A DNA stretch of 64,000 bases from Streptomyces europaeiscabiei (GCF_036346855.1 NZ_CP107841.1:3352001-3416000); one strand, 5' to 3'. Counted from the stretch's first letter, positions 34,903 to 44,802 are shown. Program-made: numbers and translations. The notes: generated by a model not told the origin, from the sequence alone.

Positions 34903-35538
34903 ATGAGCGAGAGCACGCCGAACGGGGAGCGGCAGCCCCGCACAGGGAAGAGCCTCAAGGCCCAGCAGCGACGGCAGGAAATCCTGCGGATCGCCATGGA
35001 CACCTTCGCCGCACGCGGCTACAACAACGCATCCCTGCAGGAGATCGCCGACCGGGCCGGCGTCACCCAGGCCGGTGTCCTGCACTACTTCCGCTCCAAG
35101 GCCCAGCTGCTCACCAGCGTCCTGGACCTGCGCGACGCCACCGACATCGAACAGCTCGGCCCCGACCGCCCCCGGGGCCTGGCCTTCCTGCGCCACCTCG
35201 TCGACACCGTCCGCCGCAACACCGAACGCGAAGGCATCGTCCGGCTGTACGCCGTGCTCTCGGCGGAGAGCGTCACCGAGGGCCACCCCGCCCAGGACTT
35301 CTTCCGCGACCGCTACGCCGGTCTGCGCACCATGGTCTCCGAAGCCCTCGCCGAAGCCTCCGAACTCGGCGAGACACGGCCCGGCCTCGATGTCGAAGAG
35401 GCGGCCACGGCGATCGTCGCCGTCATGGACGGCCTCCAGATCCAGTGGCTGCTGGCGCCGGGATCCGTCGACATGGCCGCCTCCACGGACCGTGTCATCA
35501 CCGCGCTGCTTGCCGACCTCAGCGACCTACCGACCTGA
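34903..35538 (+). CDS. TetR-family regulator of the beta-glucan operon
   Basis: This 211-residue protein has an N-terminal TetR helix-turn-helix (LRIAMDTFAARGYNNASLQEI, then AGVTQAGVLHYFRSKAQLL) and a C-terminal effector domain of the type that ends in a conserved MDGLQIQWLL helix. It is divergent from the GH3 gene across a perfect palindrome. Sugar operons in Streptomyces are more often ruled by LacI or ROK proteins, so a TetR here is unusual. I chose ATG 34903. The upstream frame to 34834 would start inside the operator region. Confidence 0.9.
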   Translation: MSESTPNGERQPRTGKSLKAQQRRQEILRIAMDTFAARGYNNASLQEIADRAGVTQAGVLHYFRSKAQLLTSVLDLRDATDIEQLGPDRPRGLAFLRHLVDTVRRNTEREGIVRLYAVLSAESVTEGHPAQDFFRDRYAGLRTMVSEALAEASELGETRPGLDVEEAATAIVAVMDGLQIQWLLAPGSVDMAASTDRVITALLADLSDLPT

Positions 35539-35552
35539 TCCCGCCCGGCACG

Positions 35553-35586
35553 GAGGCTCCACCCTGTTTCTCTTGGGTGGAGCCTC
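35553..35586. terminator. Bidirectional terminator between TetR and GH32 genes
   Basis: GAGGCTCCACCC pairs perfectly with GGGTGGAGCCTC (12 bp, 10-base loop) between two convergent genes ending at 35538 and 35620. Confidence 0.85.
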
Positions 35587-35619
35587 ACGGCGTCGTCGAA
35601 GGGACGGCCTGGTCGGTGG

Positions 35620-38600
35620 TTACAGCTGCTTCACGTACGTGTCCTGGTAGGTGGCCCTCCCTCCGAACACGTTGAGGCCGATGTGTCCGCTCGTGTACCT
35701 CGTGTCCGTCACGTCGATGATCCGCTTGCCGTTGAGGAACACCTGGATGCGGTCTCCCTCCGCCGACACCCGCACCGGGTACGTCGTGCCGCGGCGGAGT
35801 AGGGCCGGGACGCGGGCGAGGGCGGCACCGTCGTCGAAGAAGCCGTTGGCCTTGGCGACCAGGCGGATCACGCGCAGGTCGGGATCGATGTTGAGGCAGT
35901 AGGCGTCGGCGCCGTCGGAGGAGGCGCGCCACAGGAGGGAGAGGGCGCCGCCCGTGTCCGGGTCGGGGCCACCGAGCCGGACCAGGGTGGTGAGGTCCAG
36001 GTCCGTCGCCGTGCGGGCCGAGATCGCGTTGGAGTCCTTGTCGAAGGTTCCGGCGCGGCCTGCCCCGGAAGTCGACCAGCGACCGGCGGGGGTGATCGTC
36101 AAGTTGCCGAGGTCCGAGCGGAATTCACCGCCGGTCGGGGCGGCCACCAGCGGCTTCACCCGGTCCACCAGGCGGAAGGTGCTGTCCAGCCTGTGCACCT
36201 TGAGCGACTCGATGTGTGCGGTGCCGCCCTTGGCGTAGAAGGCCATGCCGTCGGCGTCCGGGCCGGGGAAGATCAGGCTGGTCACGGCGGCCTGTCCGTC
36301 CGCGCCGAATGCCTCGACCGAGGACGAGTCGACGTACACGCGCAGGGTCACACGGCCGTCGGTCGGCTTCATCGGCGCGGTCGTGCGGCCCGCGAAGTAC
36401 TGCGTGAAGTCGCTCAGGCCCGATGCCGAGCGGTCCACGAACAGCTCCTCCGCCTCCGTGTCGTATCCGACCGTCGTGTGCCGGTCTGTGTCGGTTCGGA
36501 GGCGGAAGCCGATTTCCTCGGCGGTGCCGAGGGTGATCTCGGCTTCGACCTCGTAGGCGGTGCCAGTGACTCCCGCGAGCGGGTTCGCCGATCCCGGGCC
36601 GACGGAGAGATCCTTGCGGGTCTTGGTCGACGTGCGCAGGGTGGTCAGTTCCGGGACCGGTCGCTGCGCCAGGCGTACGCCGTCGGTGGTGTCCGTGAGC
36701 GTCAGTTCGCGCGGGGTGCTCAGTTGGCCCTTCCAGGCGCCGGTCGGGGCGCTGAAGGGGTAGTCCCAGTTGCTCATCCAGCCGAGCCAGACGCGGCGGT
36801 CGTCGGGCAGGCCGTAGAAGGACATGGCGGCGTAGTAGTCACGGCCGGAGTCGGCGCGCAGGACCGTGCCGGCCTTCTGGTCGGGAGTGAAGCCGGTGCC
36901 GTTCCACTCGCCCGTGAAGTACTGGGCGGCCGAGCCGTCCGTGGCGCGTACGGCACCGGTGCTCAGGGTGAGGACCCACTTCACCTTGCCCTTGTCCCCG
37001 TCGACCGGCAGCGGGAAGAAGTCGGGGCACTCCCAGACGCCGGGCGTGGCCCAGTCGCCGTAGCCGAAGGAGCTGACGTGGGTCCAGGTGAGGAGGCCGG
37101 TGGAGGTGAAGAAGCGGATGTGGTCGCCGCCGGAGACGACCATCAGCCACTGGTCGTGGGCCTCGTCGCGGATGACCTTCGGGTCACGGAAGGTCCAGCC
37201 GGCGTCGGGGCCGCCCGGGTTCTGCACGGCCGGGGTCGAGCCGCCGTGCAGCTGCCACGAGCGGCCCTTGTCCTTGCTGTACGCGATGCGCACGCCGGCG
37301 TTCCCGCCCGGCTTGTCCGGGTGGTAGCTCGTGTAATAGGCGAGCAGGCCCGAGCCGCCGTCGAAGAGTCCGGAGGTGTCGTCGGTGTCCACGACCGCGC
37401 AGCCGGTCCAGCAGTGGCCGTAGGCGTTCCAGGGCAGGGCGATCGGCAGGGGCTGCCAGTGGACGAGGTCGGTGCTGACCGCGTGCGCCCAGCGGCCCTC
37501 GTCCTGATGGAAGAGGTGGTACTCGCCGTCGTGGTGCAGCAGGCCGCAGGGGTCACTGGTGGAGCCGGTGAGCTGGGAGTAGTGGTACGTGGGGCGGTAC
37601 GGCTCGGTGAAGTGGTCGGCGGTGCCGCGGACTTCGACGTTCTGGAAGTACGACGTCCCGTGCGCGGCCGCGGTGCCGAAGGCGGCGCCCTTGGTGCGGG
37701 ACACACGGGTCTTGAGCGCCCGCACGCCGTCCACGTACACCTCGATCGTCCTGCCCTTCGCGCGTGCCTCGACACGGTAGGTTCCGTCGGCCGTGATGCG
37801 CCGGACCGGGCCGGAGGCGGAGGCGAGGCGGGTGCCGGAGGAGCGGTCCAGCAGGACGACGGCGTCGCGGCCGGCTTCCAGGCGGGCTTCGTAGCCGCCG
37901 GAGCCGTTCGCGGACGCGCGCAGGACGAGGCCGGCCGAGGAGGAGCGGTCGCCGGGTGTGATGTCGGCCCTCGCCACCAGGTCGCCGTCGGTGAAGGGGG
38001 CCGTGCGCAGGCCGTTCTCGCCGCGGATGCCGCGCAGGTCCGGGGTCCAGGTGCCGGAGCGGGCCCTCCAGCCCTGGAGGCCGGTGGCGAGGTCGGCGGC
38101 GGCGATGTTCTCGAAGGACACCTCGCCGGCCGATGCCGTGACGGCGAGTCGGCCCTTCGTATGGGTGGAGTCCTGGGCGGTGATGACGGGGCTGTAGCCG
38201 TCGGGAGAGAGGAAGTTGGTCTGCCAGTGCACGCGCAGTTCGGTGCCGTCGGCTTCGACGCGCAGGCGGTAGACCGTGTCGGCCTTGATGGTGGCCGCGT
38301 AGGTGCCGAGGGTGACGTCGCCGTCGATGCGGTAGAGCCTCAACTTGCCTTGCTTCGCGTCGACTTGGACGCCGTAGCCGTGCGTGGCCCTGGCGTCGGT
38401 GCGCACCAGCAGTGAGGCGGTGGCGGAAGCGTCGTGCAGGAGCAGGTCGGCCTGGAGCGCGGTGTCGTACGTCCTGGTCGTGGTGATGGCGCGGGCGGTG
38501 GCTCCCTGGGTCGGGGCCGCGCGCCAGCCCAGCGGACCGGCCGTCCAGGTGCCGCCGCTCGTGGTCCAGCCGGTGAGGTTGGTGGTGACCGAGGAGAGGG

Positions 38601-39192
38601 AAGGCGGGCCGAAGGTGACCTTGCCGGCCTGGGCGAGCAGGCCCACCGAGCCGGTGTCGTGGCGGTGGTCCTCGGTGTGGAGGAGCCGCTTGCCGTCGAC
38701 ACGCACCGTCAGCCCGGGTCCGTCGACCGCCACTTCAAGGTCATAGGGCTTTCCGGCCCGCGCGCCCGACAGTGGAGCGGTGGCGAGTGTGTCGCCGCCG
38801 GCCAGGTCGTAGAGCCGTATGCGGGCGCGGCCGGGGTCGAGGGCGACCACGTATCCGGTCGAGCCGTCGAGGGCTGCCCGGAACACCAACGCGCCTACGG
38901 AGGACGCGGATTGGGGCGTGACGCGGGCCGCGTACCTGCCCTTGGCCGCGAGTTGCTGCTCGGACAGGGCGAGGGCGGGCCCGCGACGGCCGGCGGTCGC
39001 CTTCTGGCCGCCGTCCAAGGTGCGGGTCCAGGTGCCGGTGACGGGGGTGGGGTCGGGGATCGGGGCGGCGGCGGGGGTCGCTCCGGCGGCGCTCGGGGCG
39101 GCGGCCTGCGCTGCGGGGAGGATGCCTCCGAGAGGCAGCAGGGTGGCGGCGGTTCCTCCGGCGAGCAGGAGGGTACGACGGGACACGCTCAT
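35620..39192 (-). CDS. Large Tat-exported GH32 fructanase with LamG-like domains
   Basis: This 1190-residue protein has a twin-arginine signal (SRRTLLLAGG). Three concanavalin-like/LamG-type beta-sandwich repeats precede the catalytic part (about 35-530). The GH32 core has nucleophile D547 in TSDPCG (a variant of NDPNG), D670 in FRDPKV and E721 in WECPD, followed by its beta-sandwich, and a fourth LamG-like domain closes the protein (about 1040-1190). It is expected to cut polymeric fructan outside the cell, with accessory domains for binding. The start has AGGAG seven bases upstream. It is the last gene of the LacI-Opp-GH32 unit, 118 bases after the cytoplasmic GH32. Confidence 0.92.
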   Translation of the reverse strand: MSVSRRTLLLAGGTAATLLPLGGILPAAQAAAPSAAGATPAAAPIPDPTPVTGTWTRTLDGGQKATAGRRGPALALSEQQLAAKGRYAARVTPQSASSVGALVFRAALDGSTGYVVALDPGRARIRLYDLAGGDTLATAPLSGARAGKPYDLEVAVDGPGLTVRVDGKRLLHTEDHRHDTGSVGLLAQAGKVTFGPPSLSSVTTNLTGWTTSGGTWTAGPLGWRAAPTQGATARAITTTRTYDTALQADLLLHDASATASLLVRTDARATHGYGVQVDAKQGKLRLYRIDGDVTLGTYAATIKADTVYRLRVEADGTELRVHWQTNFLSPDGYSPVITAQDSTHTKGRLAVTASAGEVSFENIAAADLATGLQGWRARSGTWTPDLRGIRGENGLRTAPFTDGDLVARADITPGDRSSSAGLVLRASANGSGGYEARLEAGRDAVVLLDRSSGTRLASASGPVRRITADGTYRVEARAKGRTIEVYVDGVRALKTRVSRTKGAAFGTAAAHGTSYFQNVEVRGTADHFTEPYRPTYHYSQLTGSTSDPCGLLHHDGEYHLFHQDEGRWAHAVSTDLVHWQPLPIALPWNAYGHCWTGCAVVDTDDTSGLFDGGSGLLAYYTSYHPDKPGGNAGVRIAYSKDKGRSWQLHGGSTPAVQNPGGPDAGWTFRDPKVIRDEAHDQWLMVVSGGDHIRFFTSTGLLTWTHVSSFGYGDWATPGVWECPDFFPLPVDGDKGKVKWVLTLSTGAVRATDGSAAQYFTGEWNGTGFTPDQKAGTVLRADSGRDYYAAMSFYGLPDDRRVWLGWMSNWDYPFSAPTGAWKGQLSTPRELTLTDTTDGVRLAQRPVPELTTLRTSTKTRKDLSVGPGSANPLAGVTGTAYEVEAEITLGTAEEIGFRLRTDTDRHTTVGYDTEAEELFVDRSASGLSDFTQYFAGRTTAPMKPTDGRVTLRVYVDSSSVEAFGADGQAAVTSLIFPGPDADGMAFYAKGGTAHIESLKVHRLDSTFRLVDRVKPLVAAPTGGEFRSDLGNLTITPAGRWSTSGAGRAGTFDKDSNAISARTATDLDLTTLVRLGGPDPDTGGALSLLWRASSDGADAYCLNIDPDLRVIRLVAKANGFFDDGAALARVPALLRRGTTYPVRVSAEGDRIQVFLNGKRIIDVTDTRYTSGHIGLNVFGGRATYQDTYVKQL

Positions 39193-39193
39193 G

Positions 39194-39250
39194 GCGGCTC
39201 CTGAAGGAGAACAGGGGCCGCTCTTGGCGGCTCCTGAGGGAGAGCAGGGG
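39194..39250 (-). repeat. Duplicated 33-34 bp leader with ribosome-binding site
   Basis: GGCGGCTCCTGAAGGAGAAC and GGCGGCTCCTGAGGGAGAGC occur 34 bases apart just upstream of the large GH32 start, both followed by CAGGGG. On the minus strand this duplicates the Shine-Dalgarno region. Confidence 0.7.
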
Positions 39251-39258
39251 AGGGTGGG

Positions 39259-39295
39259 CCACGGCCCCGGGGGACGTCCACCCCGCGGGCCGTGG
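39259..39295 (-). terminator. Stem-loop between the two GH32 genes
   Basis: CCACGGCCC pairs with GGGCCGTGG across a 19-base loop, after the cytoplasmic GH32 stop. It may terminate or attenuate transcription before the large secreted GH32 gene. Confidence 0.5.
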
Positions 39296-39310
39296 TCGTG
39301 TGTAAGACGG

Positions 39311-40849
39311 TCACGGCCACAGCGGCCGGGATCCGTCGGCGAAGGCCGACGCCATCTGCCAGGCGTCGAACCGCTCCAGGACCACGTCGCCGTCGGCACC
39401 GATGCCGACGCCGACGGCCTCGTCCGGGCGGGTGGGGTAGATGCGGGCGGTGAGGGTCCGCCCGCCTGCGAAGATCTCCAGTGCGGAGTGGTCGACGAGG
39501 ACGCGCAGGTCCATCCGGCCGTCATCGTCCAACGGCAGCTCCCCGTACCGGGGTTCGGTGTCGACCGTCGGGTCGAGGCTGCTGATCTCGCGGTGCAGGC
39601 GGAGGGTGCCGCTCGCTCCGTCGTGCGCCCTGCTCACCTCCACGACCGTGCGTTCCGCGCCGTCCGGTGTCTCGCGGACCACGAGCCGGGCGGTCGCCCC
39701 GGGAGCGAGACGCAGGGTCGTCTCGATGTCCAGCTGGTCCCCGCGTACGGCGGGCAGCCGGGTGTACGGGTCGGCCAGCCGGCATGGAGCCACCTCTACT
39801 CGCTCCCGCCGCAGCTCGGTCAGCTCCGGCACCGGGGCCTGATGCAGGCCGCCGTCCGTGGCGGGCGTGACGACCCTCGGCAGGGACATCACGCCGCACC
39901 AGCCGGCCCGCGCGTTCGCCTCGTCCGTCCGGCCCTCCTGGAGCCAGCCGAACATGATGCGGCGGCCGTGCTCGTCACGGGTGGACTGGGGGGCGTAGAA
40001 GTAGCGGCCGCCGTAGTCGAGGCGGTGGAGGGCGGTCGGGGTGAAGGTGTCGCCCTGGTATCGGCCGGTCCAGTACAGGGGGTGGTGGGTGGTGCCTTCG
40101 TCCCAGGCGGAGAAGACCAGCACGTCGGTGCCGCCGGCCTCCTCGTCCTCGTCCTCGCCGAGCCGGAAGAGGTCGACGCACTCCCACATCGTGCCGGTCC
40201 AGTCGAGCTCGCCTCGGTTCTGCAAGGCGTCACCCGTCAGCAGCGGGCCGACGTAGCGCCAGGTACGTAGGTCGTCGGACTCATAGAGGAAAGCCGTCCC
40301 ACCCACGCCCCGCACGCCCGAGCCGATCAGCTGGCGCCAGACCTTCCCCTCCCTCCACACGCAGTGGTCGCGGAAAGCCGTGATGTCGACGCCCTCGGGC
40401 GGGGCGGTGATGACCGGGTTGGCCGGGTCCTTGGTCCAGTGACTCAGATCCGCCGATCCCCTGGCCACGCAAGGGAGTTCATGCTCACCGTGCCTGCCCG
40501 AGTAGACGAGCGTGGGCACTCCCCCGTCGTCCACCAGGACACCGGACCAGCAGCCGTCGCGGTCCGGGCCGTCCGAGCCCGGCACCAGGGCGACCGGCTC
40601 ATCGGTCCAGTGGACGAGGTCGGTACTGGTGGCGTGGCCCCAGTGGATGCGGTGGTGGGCGGCGGCGAGCGGGTTGTACTGGTAGAAGAGGTGGTAGACG
40701 CCGTTCCACTGGCTCAGCCCGTTGGGGTCGTTGAGCCAGCCGCCGGGCGAGGTGAAGTGGAAGCGGGGGCGGTGGGGATCGCGCGGGGCGCGTTCGGCCA
40801 ACCCCTCGGCGGTGTGGCTGCCGGCGGGGTGGGTGAGGTCGTGGGTCAT
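39311..40849 (-). CDS. Cytoplasmic GH32 beta-fructofuranosidase
   Basis: This 512-residue GH32 enzyme has no signal peptide. The motifs are D41 in WLNDPNG, FRDH at 158-161 (His in place of the usual Pro) and E222 in WECVD, followed by a C-terminal beta-sandwich (MDLRVLVDHSALEIFAGG). It should cleave imported fructo-oligosaccharides or sucrose into hexoses. Its ATG overlaps the OppF-like stop by 4 bases, which ties it to the importer. Confidence 0.93.
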   Translation of the reverse strand: MTHDLTHPAGSHTAEGLAERAPRDPHRPRFHFTSPGGWLNDPNGLSQWNGVYHLFYQYNPLAAAHHRIHWGHATSTDLVHWTDEPVALVPGSDGPDRDGCWSGVLVDDGGVPTLVYSGRHGEHELPCVARGSADLSHWTKDPANPVITAPPEGVDITAFRDHCVWREGKVWRQLIGSGVRGVGGTAFLYESDDLRTWRYVGPLLTGDALQNRGELDWTGTMWECVDLFRLGEDEDEEAGGTDVLVFSAWDEGTTHHPLYWTGRYQGDTFTPTALHRLDYGGRYFYAPQSTRDEHGRRIMFGWLQEGRTDEANARAGWCGVMSLPRVVTPATDGGLHQAPVPELTELRRERVEVAPCRLADPYTRLPAVRGDQLDIETTLRLAPGATARLVVRETPDGAERTVVEVSRAHDGASGTLRLHREISSLDPTVDTEPRYGELPLDDDGRMDLRVLVDHSALEIFAGGRTLTARIYPTRPDEAVGVGIGADGDVVLERFDAWQMASAFADGSRPLWP

Positions 40850-41925
40850 GCGGCGGTGGTCTCCGCTTTCTCAGTGGCGTCGGTGACGTCGGTGTCGTCC
40901 GTGGCCTCGTCGTCCGGCCGGTCGGTGGCCTTCAGGACGCGGCGGGCGATGTCGGAGGCGGGTGCGCGCAGATGGCAGCGCACCCAGTGGAGCTGGCCGT
41001 CGTTCTCGCCGACGATGTGGCGGACGGGGTCGGTGCGGCTGCACGTGCCGTCGTCGCCGTAGGGGCAGGACGTGGGGTTGAGGATCGCCTCGCGCAGACG
41101 GGCGCGCTCGACGGGGTCGTAGCTGCCGGCCCGTTCGGGGTCGGGTACGGCGGACAGCAGCAGGCGGGTGTAGGGGTGGGCGGGGGCGTCCATCACCGCC
41201 AACGCGTCGCCGCCCTCGACGAGTTCGCCGGCGAACATGACCATCGTGGTGTCGGCGAGGTAGCGGGCGGAGCCCAGGTCGTGAGTGATGTAGAGCATGG
41301 CGATGTTCCGCTCGTCGCGCAGGCGCCGCATCAGGTTGAGCACGCCGACGCGTACGGAGACATCCAGCATCGAGGTCGGTTCGTCGGCCAGGACGAGGCG
41401 CGGTTCCACCGCCAACGCGCGAGCGATGGAGACACGCTGACGCTGGCCGCCGGAGAGTTCGTGCGGGTAGGACTGGAGCATGTCCTCGGTCAGGCCGACC
41501 GTCGTCATCAGCTCGCGCAGCGCCTCGGGGGTGGCCCGATGACCGTGCAGGACGAGGGCCCGGGTGAGGAAGTGCTCAATGCGGTGGACGGGGTTGAGTG
41601 AGCCGAAGGGGTCCTGGAACACCATCTGGACCTTGCGGCGGTACGCCCGTGACGCCCGGCGCCGTTCGGTGCGCAGGACGTCCTGGCCGTCGAGCAGTAC
41701 CTTTCCGGCGGAGGGCTGTTCGAGGCGGGCGAGGCAGCGGGCGATGGTGGACTTGCCGCTGCCGGACTCGCCGACCAGGGCGGTGATCCGGCCGGCCGGG
41801 AGATCGAAGGAGACGTCGTCGACGGCTCGGACACGGCGCCGGGAGAAGACGGTGCCGACCTGGAAGTCCTTGGTCAGACCGCGTACGGAGAGCAGAGGTT
41901 CGGCCGATTCGCTAGGTCCGGTCAT
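40846..41925 (-). CDS. ABC ATPase, oligopeptide-importer type (OppF-like)
   Basis: This 359-residue protein has Walker A GESGSGKST, signature LSGGQRQRVSIARAL, Walker B LVLADEPTSMLDV and the Opp-type C-terminal extension with cysteines (NPTSCPYGDDGTCSR). It overlaps OppD by 4 bases. With the other subunits it powers uptake of an oligomer, here probably a fructo-oligosaccharide because the next two genes are GH32 enzymes. Confidence 0.93.
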   Translation of the reverse strand: MTGPSESAEPLLSVRGLTKDFQVGTVFSRRRVRAVDDVSFDLPAGRITALVGESGSGKSTIARCLARLEQPSAGKVLLDGQDVLRTERRRASRAYRRKVQMVFQDPFGSLNPVHRIEHFLTRALVLHGHRATPEALRELMTTVGLTEDMLQSYPHELSGGQRQRVSIARALAVEPRLVLADEPTSMLDVSVRVGVLNLMRRLRDERNIAMLYITHDLGSARYLADTTMVMFAGELVEGGDALAVMDAPAHPYTRLLLSAVPDPERAGSYDPVERARLREAILNPTSCPYGDDGTCSRTDPVRHIVGENDGQLHWVRCHLRAPASDIARRVLKATDRPDDEATDDTDVTDATEKAETTAA

Positions 41926-42887
41926 CGGGAGTCTCCTTCCGAGCTGAGGGCCGCACTGCGGGCCACCCAGCGGCCGGGCGCGACCTCGCGCAGGTCGGGG
42001 ATGTTCATGGAGCAGTCCGAGCGGTCCTCGGGACAGCGGACGTGGAAGCCGCAGCTGTCGGCCGTGCGCGGGGCGTCGAAGAGGCCGGTGAGTTCCTGGC
42101 GCGGGCCGGTCAGCGGCGGGAAGGCGTTCATCAGCGCCTCGGTGTAGGGGTGGAGCGGCCCCGCGAACAGGTCCTTGGCGTCGGCGAGTTCGACGATCCG
42201 TCCGCCGTACATCACGCCCATGCGGTCCGACAGCTCGACCATCAGGGACATGTCGTGGGTGATGAAGAGGATGGAGAAGCCCAGCTCCCGCTGGAGGTCG
42301 CGGATCTGCGCCATGATCTCCTGCTGCACGACCACGTCGAGCGCGGTGGTCGGCTCGTCCATGATCAGCAGCCGGGGGCGCAGTGCGACGGCCATGGCGA
42401 TGACCACGCGCTGGCGCATACCGCCGGACAGCTGGTGCGGGTACGCCTTCAGCCGCCCCGGGTCGATGCCCACCAGCTCCAGCAGCTCACCCGCCCGCTC
42501 CCTCGCTGCCCGCTTCTTCATCTTCTCGTGGGTGGTGAAGATGTCGACGATCTGCTCGCCGATGGTCAGGACCGGGTTGAGGGAGTTCATCGCCGACTGG
42601 AAGACCATGGCGATCTCCCGCCACCGGAAGGCGCGCAGCTCCCGTGCGTCCAGGGCGAGGACGTCGCGGCCCTGGAAGCGGATGCTGCCCGCGGTGATTT
42701 CCGCCGGGGGCTTGAGCAGTCGCATCACCGCGTTGGCGATGGTGGACTTGCCGCAGCCGGATTCTCCGGCGAGGCCGAAGATCTCTCCGGCGCCGATGGA
42801 GAAGGAGACGTCGTCGGCCCCTACGACGGTGCGTCCGTCGCCGCGGTATTCGACGCGCAGGTCGTTCACCTCAAGTACGGGTTCCAT
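41922..42887 (-). CDS. ABC ATPase, oligopeptide-importer type (OppD-like)
   Basis: This 321-residue protein has Walker A GESGCGKST, signature LSGGMRQRVVIAMAV, Walker B LLIMDEPTTALDV and a Cys-containing Opp C-terminal region (CGFHVRCPEDRSDC). It follows OppC by 3 bases and overlaps OppF by 4. Confidence 0.93.
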   Translation of the reverse strand: MEPVLEVNDLRVEYRGDGRTVVGADDVSFSIGAGEIFGLAGESGCGKSTIANAVMRLLKPPAEITAGSIRFQGRDVLALDARELRAFRWREIAMVFQSAMNSLNPVLTIGEQIVDIFTTHEKMKKRAARERAGELLELVGIDPGRLKAYPHQLSGGMRQRVVIAMAVALRPRLLIMDEPTTALDVVVQQEIMAQIRDLQRELGFSILFITHDMSLMVELSDRMGVMYGGRIVELADAKDLFAGPLHPYTEALMNAFPPLTGPRQELTGLFDAPRTADSCGFHVRCPEDRSDCSMNIPDLREVAPGRWVARSAALSSEGDSR

Positions 42888-42890
42888 GGC

Positions 42891-43811
42891 TCAGCCCCTC
42901 CTCTCACGGCGGGCACGGCGGTTGCGCAGCCTGGGGTTGGTGATCTCGTCGACCGCGTAGTTGACCAGCGCGATGGCGAAGGCGACGAGGGCGATGCACA
43001 GTCCGGAGGGGACGAAGGCCCACCACGTGCCGGTCATCAGCGCGCCGTCGTTGCTGGCCCAGTACAGGTTGGTGCCCCAGCTGACGACGCTGCTGTCGCC
43101 GAGGCCGAGGAACTCCAGGCCGGCCTGGGCGCCGATGCCGAAGATCACGCAGCCGAGGAGCGTGGTCATCACCACGGACGCCATGTTGGGCAGGATCTCG
43201 CGGAACATGATCCGCAGGGGGCGCTCGCCGGTGACGACGGCGGCGGCCACGAAGTCCTTGCCGCGGATCGACTTGGCCTGTGCGCGCAGGACCCGGGCCG
43301 AGCCCGCCCATCCGGTGACGACGAGGACCAGGATCACGGTGGAGGTCCCGGGCGGCAGGAACGCGGCCAGGATGATGAGCAGCGGGAGGCCGGGCAGCAG
43401 CAGGAAGATGTTGGTGACCAGGGTCAGCGCGTCGTCCACGACGCGGCCGAAGTACGCGGATGCGAGGCCGACGAGGATGGCGACGCCGGTCGCCACGAGC
43501 CCCACGGTGAACCCGACGAAGAGGGAACTGCGCGCACCCCACAGGGTGAGGGCGAGCACGTCCTGTCCCTTGGCCGTCGCACCGAGCCAGTGTGCGGCCG
43601 AGGGTGCCTGGCTGCCCGTTGAGTTGATGAGCGACGGGTCTCCGGGTGCCAGGACGGGTGCGAGCAGGGCCAGCAGTGCGAAGAGAGCGAGCAGGATCAG
43701 CCCGGTCAGCGCCTTCTTGCTGTCGATGAGCTGGCGCAGCAGTCCGCGTCGGCGGGAAGCACTCGCGGGGGCGGTCGGCGTGGTGGCTGTCGCGGTGTCG
43801 ATGGCGGTCAT
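42891..43811 (-). CDS. ABC permease, oligopeptide-importer type (OppC-like)
   Basis: This 306-residue membrane subunit has a helix near the N-terminus (LTGLILLALFALLALLAPVL), the OppC-type N-terminal extension and the permease loop ATGERPLRIMFREILPN-like segment (VVTGERPLRIMFREILPN). It starts 13 bases after OppB. Confidence 0.93.
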   Translation of the reverse strand: MTAIDTATATTPTAPASASRRRGLLRQLIDSKKALTGLILLALFALLALLAPVLAPGDPSLINSTGSQAPSAAHWLGATAKGQDVLALTLWGARSSLFVGFTVGLVATGVAILVGLASAYFGRVVDDALTLVTNIFLLLPGLPLLIILAAFLPPGTSTVILVLVVTGWAGSARVLRAQAKSIRGKDFVAAAVVTGERPLRIMFREILPNMASVVMTTLLGCVIFGIGAQAGLEFLGLGDSSVVSWGTNLYWASNDGALMTGTWWAFVPSGLCIALVAFAIALVNYAVDEITNPRLRNRRARRERRG

Positions 43812-43824
43812 GTCGGCAGCCTCC

Positions 43825-44802
43825 TCAGCGGACGCGGACGCGCGGGTCGAGGCGGACGTAGACGAGGTCGACGAGGAAGTTCGCGATCAGTACCGCCGCC
43901 GTGATCGTCAGGAAGATGCCCTGCATCAGCGGGTAGTCCAGGCCCTGGACGGCCATCAGCAGCTGGTAGCCGATGCCGGGGTAGGCGAACACGACCTCGG
44001 TGAGCAGCGCGCCGCCGACGACGAAGCCGAGGGCCATGCCGAAGTTGGTGACGGAGGGCAGCAGGGCGTTGCGGGCGGCGTAGCGGAACATGATCCGCGA
44101 GGGGCTGAGCCCTTTGGCCTCGGCCATGGTGATGTAGTCCTCGGCCGCTGTGGCGATCATGGTGTTGCGCATGCCGAGCATCCAGCCGCCGATGGAGACC
44201 AGCACGATGGTCAGGGCCGGCAGCACCAGGTGGGTGGCGACGTTGGAGAGGAACTCGCCGTTGAAGCCGGGGGTCAGTCCGACATCGTAGGCGTGCCGCA
44301 TGGGGAACCAGCCGAGGCTCACCCCGAACAGGTACAGCGCGCCCATCGCCAGCCAGAAGTACGGGAACGAGCCGACGAAGATCAGCAGGGGCGGGAAGGC
44401 GGAGTCGAGGACGCCGCCGCGCCGCCAGGCGGCGACGATGCCGAGCAGGTTGCCGAGCACGGCGGCGATGACGAGCGCGACGCCGCCGAGGAGCAGGGTC
44501 CAGCCGATCTGCGAGCCGATCACGTCGGAGACCGGGGTGGGGAAGCGGGTGATGGAGATGCCGAGGTCGCCGGTGAAGACGCTCTTGACGTAGGAGACGT
44601 ACTGCTCCCAGAGGGGGCGGTTGTCGAGGCCGAAGAGTTTCCGCAGCTGGGCTATCTGGTCGGGCTGCATGGTGCCCTGGGCCTGCGCGAACATCCGGGA
44701 GACCGGGTCGCCCGGCATGAAGCGCGGGAGAACGAAGTTCAGGGTGATGGAGGCCCAGAAGGCGAGCAGATAGAACCCCAGGTTGCGCAGGATGAGACGC
44801 AC
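43825..44802 (-). CDS. ABC permease, oligopeptide-importer type (OppB-like)
   Basis: This 325-residue membrane subunit has the OppB start (FYLLAFWASITLNFVLPRFM, then PGDPVSRM) and the permease loop (TMAEAKGLSPSRIMFRYAAR). I chose the GTG at 44802 because the family N-terminus begins there; longer frames upstream are open but not family-like. It lies 95 bases after the binding-protein gene. Confidence 0.92.
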   Translation of the reverse strand: MRLILRNLGFYLLAFWASITLNFVLPRFMPGDPVSRMFAQAQGTMQPDQIAQLRKLFGLDNRPLWEQYVSYVKSVFTGDLGISITRFPTPVSDVIGSQIGWTLLLGGVALVIAAVLGNLLGIVAAWRRGGVLDSAFPPLLIFVGSFPYFWLAMGALYLFGVSLGWFPMRHAYDVGLTPGFNGEFLSNVATHLVLPALTIVLVSIGGWMLGMRNTMIATAAEDYITMAEAKGLSPSRIMFRYAARNALLPSVTNFGMALGFVVGGALLTEVVFAYPGIGYQLLMAVQGLDYPLMQGIFLTITAAVLIANFLVDLVYVRLDPRVRVR

